Shown here: in pieces, positions 1-5,989 of the stretch
Layout: every line of letters begins with the position of its first letter
Numbering within the stretch: position 1 is the first letter of the stretch
Origin: a bacterium
GTDB taxonomy: Bacteria; Hydrogenedentota; Hydrogenedentia; Hydrogenedentiales; SLHB01
Assembly: GCA_024231375.1 (NCBI GenBank)
Contig: JAAEQP010000468.1
Coordinates: 1-6,194, forward strand
DNA length: 6,194 nt
Direction: 5' to 3'
The notes under the pieces: model-generated
Told to the model about the DNA's origin: nothing
Databases searched by the model: none
The model's input: the letters and a program-made list of their open reading frames with translations, nothing else
Program-made: the position numbers and the translations under genes

Positions 1-24
1 CCCAGCGAGCGTAGCGAGACGGGT

Positions 25-79
25 CTGTCCCCGGCCTTTTCGCGGACTTCGTGGACAACTTGCGGACTTCTTCAACAGC
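25..79 (-). repeat. Decayed dispersed repeat, left-edge copy
   Basis: Read on the - strand, this begins gctgttgaa (79 to 71) and ends ggggacag (32 to 25), about 55 nt in all. The + strand at 6130-6181 also begins gctgttgaa and ends ggggactg, about 52 nt long. The ends and spacing match while the middle has diverged, so these look like two decayed copies of one element in inverted orientation. The match was found by eye and is only partial. Confidence 0.35.
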
Positions 80-197
80 TTCTCCATCCCGTTTCTTGCC
101 AAGCGCGCCCGCGCGGTGACTGTGCCCCGAAGCGAATGTTCCGTCAGGCAGCGAGCGTGAGCACCACCATCCCGACCTCCCCGGCTATGGACTGCTG

Positions 198-226
198 TTG
201 TTTCTCAAGGCATAGCGATGTAGGAT
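198..226 (+). promoter_or_regulatory. Possible sigma-70-type promoter for the 253-507 gene
   Basis: TTGTTT (198-203) and TAGGAT (221-226) are separated by 17 nt and lie just upstream of the first start codon. The match is weak: three of six bases in the -35 box and four of six in the -10 box. It is offered only because the spacing and position suit the gene. Confidence 0.2.
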
Positions 227-252
227 AGGGACATCTGTAAAGGAGGGGCGAC

Positions 253-507
253 ATGGGTGATTCACGCTGGAAGTTTGGGGCGTACGCGTTGGGACTCAGT
301 CTTGGGGGGCTGGTCTTGGCAGTGCTGATCGGGGTGGGTGCCAGACTGTTCGGATACCAGGTGGACGTGCCGGCCTATCTGCTGTTCCTTGGCTGCCAGA
401 TTGGGGCGTTCGTGCTGGGCATGGGTTCCAGGCGGGAAGCTCTTGGCAAAGCCGCGTCCATCATGTCCGCCGTGCTGGCGCTGACATCGATGATGACCAT
501 CGCCTGA
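253..507 (+). CDS. Small three-helix membrane protein of unknown function
   Basis: This 84-residue protein is almost entirely hydrophobic. Three likely membrane helices are visible at about residues 10-30, 39-57 and 67-83. A basic stretch, R60-R61 to K66, sits between the second and third helices and probably faces the cytoplasm. The ATG at 253 follows a near-perfect Shine-Dalgarno sequence (AAAGGAGG, 239-246) by 6 nt, so the start and the gene look real. I do not recognise the family, and no catalytic or metal-binding residues stand out. The next gene's most likely start lies 13 nt after this stop codon, suggesting co-transcription and perhaps translational coupling. Whether this protein works with the downstream Rossmann protein is unknown. 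Confidence 0.75.
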   Translation: MGDSRWKFGAYALGLSLGGLVLAVLIGVGARLFGYQVDVPAYLLFLGCQIGAFVLGMGSRREALGKAASIMSAVLALTSMMTIA

Positions 508-510
508 TCG

Positions 511-516
511 AGGGGG
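511..516 (+). promoter_or_regulatory. Shine-Dalgarno-like run before a non-canonical start
   Basis: AGGGGG at 511-516 lies 4 nt upstream of the ATC at 521. It helps decide the start of the Rossmann gene because no ATG, GTG or TTG exists in that frame between the stop at 494-496 and the GTG at 659. The spacing is a little short. Confidence 0.35.
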
Positions 517-520
517 CGTC

Positions 521-1459
521 ATCGGCAAACCTCTACATGCCGTCACGGGAGCCTTCGGCTATTCGGGCAAGTACATCGCTCGGCGTCTGCTGGACGCCGG
601 ACACGACGTCATCACACTGACCAACTCGCCGGACCGCGCCAATCCGTTCGACGGGCGGGTGAAGGCCTATCCATTCAATTTCGATGCACCGGAGAAGTTG
701 ACACAATCCTTGCGCGGGGTTTCGGTGCTCTACAACACCTACTGGGTGCGGTTCAATCACAAGCTCTTCAAACATGCCGACGCGGTGACAAACACGGAGC
801 GGTTGTTTGAGGCGGCGAAAGCGGCTGGCGTGGAACGCATCGTCCACGTGAGCATCACGAACCCCTCCGAAGATTCGCCGTTGGAGTACTTCAGCGGCAA
901 AGCGCGACTTGAGAAGGCATTGGTGGACTCTGGCGTGTCCAACGCGACTCTTCGACCGACCGTGCTGTTCGGCAAAGAAGATATCCTCATCAACAACATT
1001 GCGTGGATGCTGCGGCGTGTGCCCGTGTTTGGCGTGTTCGGGGACGGGCAGTATCGATTGCAACCCATCTACGTGGATGACCTGGCTGAACTGGCGGTGG
1101 ACCAAGGCGCGAAGCGGGAGAACGTGGTCATCGACGCCATTGGACCCGAGACGTTCACGTACCGGGAGTTAGTCCAGGCCATTGGCGAAGCGATCGGGAA
1201 GCGGCGACCAGTGGTGTCGGTTCCGCCAATGGTGGGGTACTTGGCCGGGTGGGCGTTTGGGAAGTGCGTTGGCGATGTGGTCATCACGCGCGATGAGATC
1301 GAGGGGCTAATGGCGGACCTGTTGCATGTCGACTCGCCTCCGGCGGGAGCGACGGCGTTGACGGAGTGGATTCGCGATCACGCCGACTCCCTCGGGCGCA
1401 GGTATGCGAGTGAGCTTGCGCGCAGGAAGAACAGAACCAAGGAGTACGGAAAGGGCTGA
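521..1459 (+). CDS. NAD(P)-binding Rossmann protein, atypical SDR (NmrA/NDUFA9-like)
   Basis: This is probably an NAD(P)-dependent oxidoreductase or NAD(P)-sensing protein of the extended/atypical short-chain dehydrogenase superfamily; the substrate is unknown. With the start at 521 it has 312 residues. The N-terminus holds the dinucleotide-binding loop TGAFGYSG (TGxxGxxG) at about residues 9-16, followed by a typical first helix and second strand (YIARRLLDAGHDVITLT). VERIVHVSITNP is the usual fourth/fifth-strand region, Y123-x3-K127 (YFSGK) matches the SDR active-site pattern, and LRPTVLFGKEDIL and QPIYVDDLAEL are typical of this superfamily. The start is a problem: upstream of GTG 659 the frame has no ATG, GTG or TTG, yet that GTG would remove the whole glycine-rich loop. 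I place the start at ATC 521, giving the N-terminus (M)GKPLHAVTGAFG. The fold is confident; the start is not. Confidence 0.8.
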   Translation: MGKPLHAVTGAFGYSGKYIARRLLDAGHDVITLTNSPDRANPFDGRVKAYPFNFDAPEKLTQSLRGVSVLYNTYWVRFNHKLFKHADAVTNTERLFEAAKAAGVERIVHVSITNPSEDSPLEYFSGKARLEKALVDSGVSNATLRPTVLFGKEDILINNIAWMLRRVPVFGVFGDGQYRLQPIYVDDLAELAVDQGAKRENVVIDAIGPETFTYRELVQAIGEAIGKRRPVVSVPPMVGYLAGWAFGKCVGDVVITRDEIEGLMADLLHVDSPPAGATALTEWIRDHADSLGRRYASELARRKNRTKEYGKG

Positions 1460-1463
1460 AGCT

Positions 1464-1892
1464 ATGGGTAGTCTGACACGGCATGTGAAGAGTCGGGCGG
1501 TTCGGTATCTGTGTTTGGTTCTTGCCGCGTGTCTCGCCTACATGTATTGCTACTCGTTCTCACCCCATCTTATCCCGGTTCACGTCAGCATTCTGGACCG
1601 CGAGACCGGGCAGCGATACGAGGTTAGTGAAGGGCATGGCATCGAAGCAGTGCTTTCACACTTCCCAAACTACAAGCGGCGGGGGCCGTTGTTCGGTTCG
1701 CTTATCGGTACCGGCTCCAGGCCCAGGTTCGACCTGAATGTTGAGTTTCTTCTCTTTGGTCCTATGACCTTCTATGCTGACGGGAAGGGAAGCTACAGCC
1801 TCACGGACGAGTTGTTCCCCAAGTTTGCTGTGTCAGGATTCCCTGAGGACTTCCTTGGCGAGATTGTGCCGTATCGGGTGGTAGGCGAGTAG
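1464..1892 (+). CDS. Hypothetical membrane-anchored protein or lipoprotein
   Basis: The 142-residue product has a basic N-terminus (R6, K9, R11, R14) followed by a hydrophobic segment at about residues 15-32, then a soluble, probably extracytoplasmic part. The hydrophobic segment reads as a signal anchor. LAAC at residues 20-23 also fits a lipobox, so a lipoprotein anchored at C23 is an alternative, though the hydrophobic run before the cysteine is short. The rest has many aromatic and glycine residues and no domain I recognise. I chose ATG 1464 over an upstream in-frame start at 1404 because a purine-rich run (GGAAAGGG, 1448-1455) sits 8 nt ahead of it and the longer form would overlap the previous gene. 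The gap to the upstream stop is only 4 nt, so the two are probably co-transcribed and coupled. Confidence 0.65.
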   Translation: MGSLTRHVKSRAVRYLCLVLAACLAYMYCYSFSPHLIPVHVSILDRETGQRYEVSEGHGIEAVLSHFPNYKRRGPLFGSLIGTGSRPRFDLNVEFLLFGPMTFYADGKGSYSLTDELFPKFAVSGFPEDFLGEIVPYRVVGE

Positions 1893-1924
1893 AAGCGGCT
1901 CTGACGGGCGGTCGCTGGGGCAAG

Positions 1925-1951
1925 AGATCCCTCGACTTCGCTCGGGATGAC
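1925..1951 (-). repeat. Short dispersed palindromic repeat (repeat C)
   Basis: Read on the - strand, this is the widespread intergenic word GTCATCCCGAGCGAAGTCG followed by AGGGATCT. It folds as an imperfect hairpin: ATCC pairs with GGAT and CGA with TCG, around a CTTCGC loop and with a CT bulge (1927-1948). From general knowledge, such words recur in gaps of many environmental bacterial genomes and give spurious peptides such as VIPSEVEGS, which appears here on the - strand. No T-tract follows, so it is not a convincing terminator. Confidence 0.6.
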
Positions 1952-1984
1952 GCGAAGGAGGGTGCCGCATGCTGCGGGGAGGTG

Positions 1985-2005
1985 CGGAGGGGCGGTGATG
2001 GGATG
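1985..2005 (+). promoter_or_regulatory. Ribosome-binding site and overlapping start codons of the kinase gene
   Basis: CGGAGGGG (1985-1992) is a good Shine-Dalgarno sequence, 10 nt before the chosen ATG at 2003. An ATG at 1998, closer to optimal spacing, opens a two-codon frame (ATG GGA TGA) whose TGA overlaps the ATG at 2003. Ribosomes starting at 1998 would stop and could restart at 2003. Confidence 0.4.
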
Positions 2006-3376
2006 AGTACCCAAACGCGAGATCTTCGCTTCCTGATGGCACGACACCAGGACACCGAAGTGCTCCTTCTGCCGGGCGGCGACGGATGCACTTTGCCCGT
2101 CTACGATGAGCCTGTCCCACAGAACGTGGGGTTCTCGGACCCAACGCCGTTCAACGACTGGTTTGGCGAACGCTTCGGCGTCCGGGTCATGCGCCGGTAC
2201 GCACTGGACCATGAGGGCACCGATGCCGCCGTGTTCGTGGTCGAGAGTCTGTCGCCAGATGCTCCCGAACCCGAAGGCGCGTCCTGGATGCGGGCTTCGG
2301 ACTTGGACTCGACCACCTTTGCGCGTGAAGAACACCGCGTCTTCCTTCGTGACTGGTTCGCATCCTCAGGCGAATCCGCCACCATGCCGTGGGCGAAACC
2401 GGGCGGTCACGAGGACGCCTTCGCATGGATGGACCGCGTGCTCGAAGAGCACGGAATCCAGCGCCAAGGCCCCGCCGCCCAAGTGAAGAACGCCTACGTA
2501 TCCTGCGTGTTCCGCTGTCCCACCACCGGCGGCGACGTCTACCTCAAGACGCTGCCTTCCTTGTTCGTGCGCGAGATCCAGATTATGGAGAAGCTGGCGG
2601 AGTGGGGGATCGCGGAACTGCCGGATCTGATCGCGGCCGACGCGGACCGCGGCTACATGCTCACACGCGACATGGGCGGTTGCGATTTGGCCGATTGCTT
2701 CTCGCTCGAGTTGCTCATCGAGGCCGCGCGACGGACCGCCGAAATCCAGGTCGCCTCGTGCGATATGATTGACCCGGAGAAACCCTGGCCTTTCTACGAC
2801 TGGCGTATCCCTGCGCTTGCGGACGGCATCGAAAGCGTCGTTGACGAAATGCCCCGCCTCCTTGGCGATTCGCCATACCGCTTGACGGACGACGAACTCT
2901 GCCGATTGCGCGAACGCATCCCTCACTGGCGGTCGCTGTGCGCCGAAATTCAGGAATTGGGCCTGCCCGACGCCGTCGACCACGCCGACGTACGGCCCGG
3001 CAACATCCGCATCGTCGACGGACGGCTCATTCTCTACGACTGGTCTTTCTCGGCCGTCACGCACCCCTTCTTCAGCCCCGTCGGCCTGATGCATATCGTG
3101 CGGCGCCAAGTCGACCAGAACACCGGCGCGAAAGACCGTGTGCGCGACGCCTATCTCGAACCATGGACCCCGTTTGCCCCGCGCGACGCCTTGCTCCGGG
3201 CCTTCGACCTCGCCGACGAACTGAAAGTGCTCTACGGCACCGCAGGAGACGCCGACTGGCTGCGCGCGATCCTGAACGCGATCCCCGACAAGAATCCGGC
3301 GCAAACGCACCCCGACTCCTGGACCTTGGGTTGGCGCCGCCACTACTTCGCCAAAATGGCGCGGCGGTTGCTCTGA
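2003..3376 (+). CDS. Phosphotransferase (APH/choline-kinase fold) with an extra N-terminal domain
   Basis: This 457-residue cytoplasmic protein probably transfers a phosphate from ATP to a small molecule; the substrate is unknown. The C-terminal kinase part starts near residue 125. K182 in VYLKTL is the likely ATP-binding lysine, followed by a helix (REIQIMEKLAEW) that should supply its acidic partner. YMLTRDMGG is hinge-like, H327-A-D329-V-R-P-G-N334 is the catalytic loop (HxDxxxxN), and D346 in LYDWSFS is the metal-binding aspartate. All key residues are present, so it looks active. The first ~120 residues resemble a degenerate Nudix-like fold: a β-rich start (EVLLLPGGDG), then a helix NDWFGERFGVRV where a Nudix box would sit, then WMRASDLDS and EEHRVFLRDWF. 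The glutamates of a Nudix box are absent. ATG 2003 was chosen because the GTG at 1982 lies on the ribosome-binding site. Family membership alone does not imply antibiotic resistance. Confidence 0.85.
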   Translation: MSTQTRDLRFLMARHQDTEVLLLPGGDGCTLPVYDEPVPQNVGFSDPTPFNDWFGERFGVRVMRRYALDHEGTDAAVFVVESLSPDAPEPEGASWMRASDLDSTTFAREEHRVFLRDWFASSGESATMPWAKPGGHEDAFAWMDRVLEEHGIQRQGPAAQVKNAYVSCVFRCPTTGGDVYLKTLPSLFVREIQIMEKLAEWGIAELPDLIAADADRGYMLTRDMGGCDLADCFSLELLIEAARRTAEIQVASCDMIDPEKPWPFYDWRIPALADGIESVVDEMPRLLGDSPYRLTDDELCRLRERIPHWRSLCAEIQELGLPDAVDHADVRPGNIRIVDGRLILYDWSFSAVTHPFFSPVGLMHIVRRQVDQNTGAKDRVRDAYLEPWTPFAPRDALLRAFDLADELKVLYGTAGDADWLRAILNAIPDKNPAQTHPDSWTLGWRRHYFAKMARRLL

Positions 3377-3399
3377 GTGCGCATGGATGGGAGGATGAT

Positions 3400-3463
3400 G
3401 GGAGCGTGGATCCTGTAGGGTGTGTCGAACGAAGGTCGCAGACCGAGTGAGCACGCACCATTC
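3400..3463 (+). repeat. Repeat A, copy 1: structured element upstream of the Sel1 gene
   Basis: The first 26 nt (3400-3425) are identical to 4530-4555, and the last 15 nt (3449-3463, gagcacgcaccattc) are identical to 4578-4592. The middle differs. GGTGTGT (3419-3425) pairs with ACGCACC (3453-3459) as a 7-bp outer stem with one G-U pair. Inside it, GGTC (3434-3437) and GACC (3441-3444) form a hairpin with a GCA loop. The element ends 40 nt before the start codon at 3504, so it may lie in that gene's leader, or it may simply be a dispersed repeat. Confidence 0.75.
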
Positions 3464-3503
3464 GGTTGGCTTGGACGTCCCTCGGTCCCGGGAAGGAGAT
3501 AGG

Positions 3504-4349
3504 ATGGGCACAGAAGAGCAGAGTCCGAGGCGGAGCCTCCTGAAGCCCGCCCGGGCCGGGGATGCGCAAGCGCAGTTCGACTTGGCCTGCGAATACGACT
3601 TCGAGGTCCCGAGGGACCCGAAGCGCGCACTCCGATGGTATCGGGCTTCGGCAACTCAAGGGCACTCGGAGGCTCAGGTCCTTCTAGGCGAAGGACTTCG
3701 CGATGGCTGTTTCGGTAAGCGCCAATTGAAGGCCGCGGTCCACTGGTTCCGCGCAGCAGCGGAACGGGGCGATGACGAGGCACAGCTATCGCTGGGTTAC
3801 GCGCTCCTCCACGGGGAGGGTGTGCCCAAGGACTGGGCGGAGAGCCTGCGCTGGTACCGGATGGCTGCGCGCAATGGGAACGCGGGAGCAATGTTCAACA
3901 TCGGTCAGATGTATCGGATGGGGCAGGGGCTTCCTGAGAATCCGCGCCGAGCGGCGGTGTGGTATGCGAAGGCGGCGAAACAGGGGCATGCGTCCTCCAT
4001 GTATTGGCTGGGGCGGTTCTATGAGGGTGGCGAAGGGCGAAAGCCCGACATGCGCAAGACCGTCTACTGGCTCAGGAAGGCCGCCGCGTGCTTCGATCTT
4101 GACGCGGCGTGTGCCCTGGGCGACCATTACCGAACCGGCGAAGGCGTCCGGCGCGATCCCCGGAGAGCGACCGAACTGTACCGGTACGGGGCAGAGCAGG
4201 ACCACGTGATCGCGAGCTACCGTCTCGGTCTTTGCTATCGGGACGGTACCGGCGTGCGGCGCAACGTGCGTTGGGCCAGGAAGTGGCTTGGCCGTGCGGC
4301 GGCGGGAGGGGTGGCGCAGGCGCGTTCGGCACTAAGGGAACTCGGATGA
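3504..4349 (+). CDS. Sel1-like repeat (SLR/TPR-type) protein
   Basis: The 281-residue product consists almost entirely of Sel1-like repeats, α/α hairpins that form a curved scaffold for protein-protein contacts. I count seven repeats of about 36 residues from residue 17 on, plus a partial eighth (AQARSALRELG) at the C-terminus. Recurring signatures include AQxxLGxxYxxGxGVxxD and AxxWYRxAAxxGH; examples are EAQLSLGYALLHGEGV and AAVWYAKAAKQGH. No signal peptide or membrane helix is visible, so it is probably cytoplasmic, and no enzymatic domain is attached. Family members act as adaptors in signalling, envelope or host-interaction pathways; the partner here is unknown. ATG 3504 follows GGAAGGAG (3491-3498) by 5 nt and was chosen over GTG 3420, because the longer form would translate repeat A. 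Confidence 0.88.
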   Translation: MGTEEQSPRRSLLKPARAGDAQAQFDLACEYDFEVPRDPKRALRWYRASATQGHSEAQVLLGEGLRDGCFGKRQLKAAVHWFRAAAERGDDEAQLSLGYALLHGEGVPKDWAESLRWYRMAARNGNAGAMFNIGQMYRMGQGLPENPRRAAVWYAKAAKQGHASSMYWLGRFYEGGEGRKPDMRKTVYWLRKAAACFDLDAACALGDHYRTGEGVRRDPRRATELYRYGAEQDHVIASYRLGLCYRDGTGVRRNVRWARKWLGRAAAGGVAQARSALRELG

Positions 4350-4380
4350 GGGCGCACGTGGGGTTGCAGGAGTCTGATCG

Positions 4381-4498
4381 GGCTCCGCCGTCCCTACGGG
4401 ACTTGACGGTAAGGACGGACGGGATCCCCGGGTTGAAACCCGAGGCTATCTTCGGGGCGTCCCTGCGGGGCGTCCCTGCGGGGCGCCAAGAAGGCGAG
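4381..4498 (+). repeat. Repeat B, copy 1: hairpin-rich intergenic repeat
   Basis: This 118-nt block matches 5990-6101 over nearly its whole length. It contains GTCCC-TAC-GGGAC (4390-4402), then CCCCGGGT-TGAA-ACCCGAGG (4426-4445, one mismatch), then two tandem 13-nt units, cgtccctgcgggg (4458-4470 and 4471-4483), ending with gcgccaagaaggcgag. It starts 32 nt after the Sel1 gene stops. The hairpins have no T-tract, so ordinary intrinsic termination is not supported. Confidence 0.8.
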
Positions 4499-4529
4499 TG
4501 ATGCCCTGAGGCCGATGTGGCGAGTCTCG

Positions 4530-4592
4530 GGGAGCGTGGATCCTGTAGGGTGTGTAGAGGCGCGCCGGAGGTGCGGCGAGCACGCACCATTC
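4530..4592 (+). repeat. Repeat A, copy 2: structured element upstream of the flavoprotein gene
   Basis: This is the second copy of the element at 3400-3463, in the same orientation. The outer stem is GGTGTGT (4549-4555) with ACGCACC (4582-4588). The central hairpin is CGCGCC (4561-4566), loop GGA, GGTGCG (4570-4575), six pairs including one G-U. The central sequence is unlike copy 1, yet both keep a stem with a 3-nt loop. It ends 50 nt before the start codon at 4643. An in-frame GTG-type extension of the next gene to 4517 would run through this element and is not believed. Confidence 0.75.
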
Positions 4593-4642
4593 CCGCTTGC
4601 TCTGGTGTTGCGAACAACGTACCACAGTTGAAAGGAGACGCA

Positions 4643-5203
4643 ATGCGCGCGTTGGTCATCAACGGCAGCCCCCGTCCCAACGGAAGCACGGCACGTCTGT
4701 GCGACGAATTCGCGCGAGGCATCAAGGATGCCGGAGGGACAGCCTCGAATGTGTGTCTCGGCGATGCGACGGTCAGCTATTGCCGCGGATGCGATGGATG
4801 TGTCGCCACGGGCGAGTGTGTGATCGACGACGACATGAAAGAGCTGACGCGCGAGGTGTTGGATTGCGACGTCCTGGTCCTGGCGTCCCCGTCGTACTGG
4901 GGTGATGTCACCGCCCAGATGAAGACCTTCATTGACCGGTCGCGCCCCATATGTGAGCATGTCAGGGGAGAGTACGTGGGCAAAGGGAAGCGGGGCGTCT
5001 CGATCGCAGTGCGTGCGGGTGATGGGAACGAGGAGAACATCCACCTGATCCAATGCTTCGATCACTACTTCGGGCACTTGGGGATCGAGTCCGCAGGTCA
5101 GCTAACCATCGAGGGAGTCTACGCCCCGCAGGACCTGACCGGGGAACACGTAGAGAAGGCCCACGAACTTGGAAGAATGGTTGGAGGGGACGGAACACTC
5201 TAG
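4643..5203 (+). CDS. Flavodoxin-fold NAD(P)H-dependent FMN reductase, Isf-like
   Basis: The 186-residue cytoplasmic protein should bind FMN and carry electrons between NAD(P)H or another donor and an acceptor not evident here. The N-terminus MRALVINGSPRPNGSTARL is the classic FMN-phosphate loop of the NADPH-dependent FMN reductase/WrbA-like group. SPSYWGDVTAQMKTFIDR (residues 82-99) is its second conserved block, and GDGNEENI with HYFGHLGI follows in the C-terminal half. Cysteines 47, 50, 53 and 59 form C-x2-C-x2-C-x5-C, the spacing of the compact motif that holds a 4Fe-4S cluster in archaeal iron-sulfur flavoprotein (Isf). Many bacterial relatives have similar cysteines without a proven cluster, so the cluster is inference. 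ATG 4643 follows AAAGGAG (4631-4637) by 5 nt. The methyltransferase gene starts 13 nt downstream, suggesting one operon. Confidence 0.9.
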   Translation: MRALVINGSPRPNGSTARLCDEFARGIKDAGGTASNVCLGDATVSYCRGCDGCVATGECVIDDDMKELTREVLDCDVLVLASPSYWGDVTAQMKTFIDRSRPICEHVRGEYVGKGKRGVSIAVRAGDGNEENIHLIQCFDHYFGHLGIESAGQLTIEGVYAPQDLTGEHVEKAHELGRMVGGDGTL

Positions 5204-5216
5204 CGAGGTGAGGCCA

Positions 5217-5981
5217 ATGAAGAACCAGATCCACGAAGCGAACCGCAAACGCTGGGATGCGGCAGCGCCACGCTGGGCCGAGTGCGCTGACAACCGCGGA
5301 GTGTGGAAACGATGCCCGCAAGAGCCGGAACTGGTCCTGTGTCAAAAGGAGTTGAAGCACTTGGGCGACCTGTCGGGCAAGCAGGTGTGCGTGCTGGGCA
5401 GCGGCGACAACCAGGTGGTATTCGCGCTGGCCGGTCTTGGCGCCAAGGTGACCTCGGTCGACATCTCCCAGAACCAACTCGACAACGCGGCAGAACGCGC
5501 GAAGACGCTCGGTCTGGATATCGAGTTCGTGCATGCGGATGTCACGGATCTGGCGTGTCTCGGCGACGCATCGTTCGACGTGGTCTACACGGGGGGACAC
5601 GTGGCGGTATGGGTCGCGGACCTGCGCACCTACTATGCGGAGGCGGCGCGCATTCTGAGGCCCGGCGGGCTCTTCATCGTGAACGAATACCATCCCTTCC
5701 GCCGCGTCTGGAAGGAGAGCACGGACAGTCTGGTCATTGAATACCCCTATTTCGAGCGGGGTCCCTTCGAATTCGACCTGGACAACGACGTTCTCTACCC
5801 GGAGCCTGGGGACTTGAAGTCCTACGAGTTCCATTGGACCATCTCGGACTACCTCAGCGCGGTGATGGCGACTGAGTGCGCCCTCATCGAGGTCGACGAA
5901 TACGGTGAGGAAGTGGGAGATTGGGAAGTCGCGCCCATGCAAGGGCTGCCGGAGTTTCTGCTGATCATGGCGCGGAAGTGA
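5217..5981 (+). CDS. Class I SAM-dependent methyltransferase
   Basis: The 254-residue cytoplasmic protein should transfer a methyl group from S-adenosylmethionine to an unknown acceptor. A helical N-terminus (NRKRWDAAAPRWAE) precedes the Rossmann-like core. Motif I is VCVLGSGDN (57-65), D82 at the end of the second strand should bind the SAM ribose, HADVTDL (106-112, D108) should contact the adenine, and FDVVYTGGHVAVW and ILRPGGLFIVNE (146-157) are motif IV and post-motif regions. Motif I lacks the usual acidic residue (V59 is there) and its third glycine is replaced by N65. The rest of the core is intact, so SAM binding remains likely. The C-terminal ~95 residues, rich in acidic and aromatic residues, probably form the substrate lid. 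ATG 5217 has GAGG/TGAGG (5205-5213) ahead of it and follows the flavoprotein stop by 13 nt, so the two are probably co-transcribed. Confidence 0.9.
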   Translation: MKNQIHEANRKRWDAAAPRWAECADNRGVWKRCPQEPELVLCQKELKHLGDLSGKQVCVLGSGDNQVVFALAGLGAKVTSVDISQNQLDNAAERAKTLGLDIEFVHADVTDLACLGDASFDVVYTGGHVAVWVADLRTYYAEAARILRPGGLFIVNEYHPFRRVWKESTDSLVIEYPYFERGPFEFDLDNDVLYPEPGDLKSYEFHWTISDYLSAVMATECALIEVDEYGEEVGDWEVAPMQGLPEFLLIMARK

Positions 5982-5989
5982 GAGGGGGC

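Larger units (their letters stand above)
1..238. other. Non-coding leader region at the window edge
   Basis: No supportable gene was found here. Two forward frames stay open for about 170-225 nt from the left edge, but their translations have no recognisable motif, no internal start with a good ribosome-binding site, and pass straight through repeat-like sequence. The stretch holds short reiterated words: gcgagcg near 5 and again near 154, and gcggacttc at 42-50 and 62-70. It also holds a decayed edge repeat (25-79) and, near its right end, a possible promoter for the first gene. The tail of an upstream gene ending before base 1 cannot be excluded. Confidence 0.5.

Noticed and set aside
2..169. 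Open frame at the left edge as the tail of an upstream gene
   Set aside because: No motif, and it crosses the edge repeat; it cannot be supported from this window alone.
533..1105. 190-codon open frame on the - strand opposite the Rossmann gene
   Set aside because: The + strand encodes a conserved Rossmann protein here; the antisense translation is compositionally biased with no domain.
2003..3376. Aminoglycoside resistance gene
   Set aside because: The kinase fold is shared by many unrelated small-molecule kinases, the N-terminal domain is atypical, and no mobile or resistance context is present.
3420..3503. Upstream GTG extension of the Sel1 gene
   Set aside because: It would translate repeat A, which is found elsewhere as non-coding sequence; ATG 3504 has a good ribosome-binding site.
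2366..3511. 381-codon open frame on the - strand opposite the kinase gene
   Set aside because: The + strand encodes a kinase with all catalytic motifs. The antisense frame is kept open by GC-rich codon usage, runs through repeat A and has no recognisable domain.
4458..4483. Start of a CRISPR or larger tandem array
   Set aside because: Only two adjacent 13-nt units with no spacers; this is local duplication within repeat B.
4517..4642. Upstream extension of the flavoprotein gene
   Set aside because: It also runs through repeat A. The FMN loop begins right after ATG 4643, which has a strong Shine-Dalgarno sequence.
4962..5942. 326-codon open frame on the - strand opposite the methyltransferase
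   Set aside because: It is antisense to a clear methyltransferase and the end of the flavoprotein gene, with no motif of its own.
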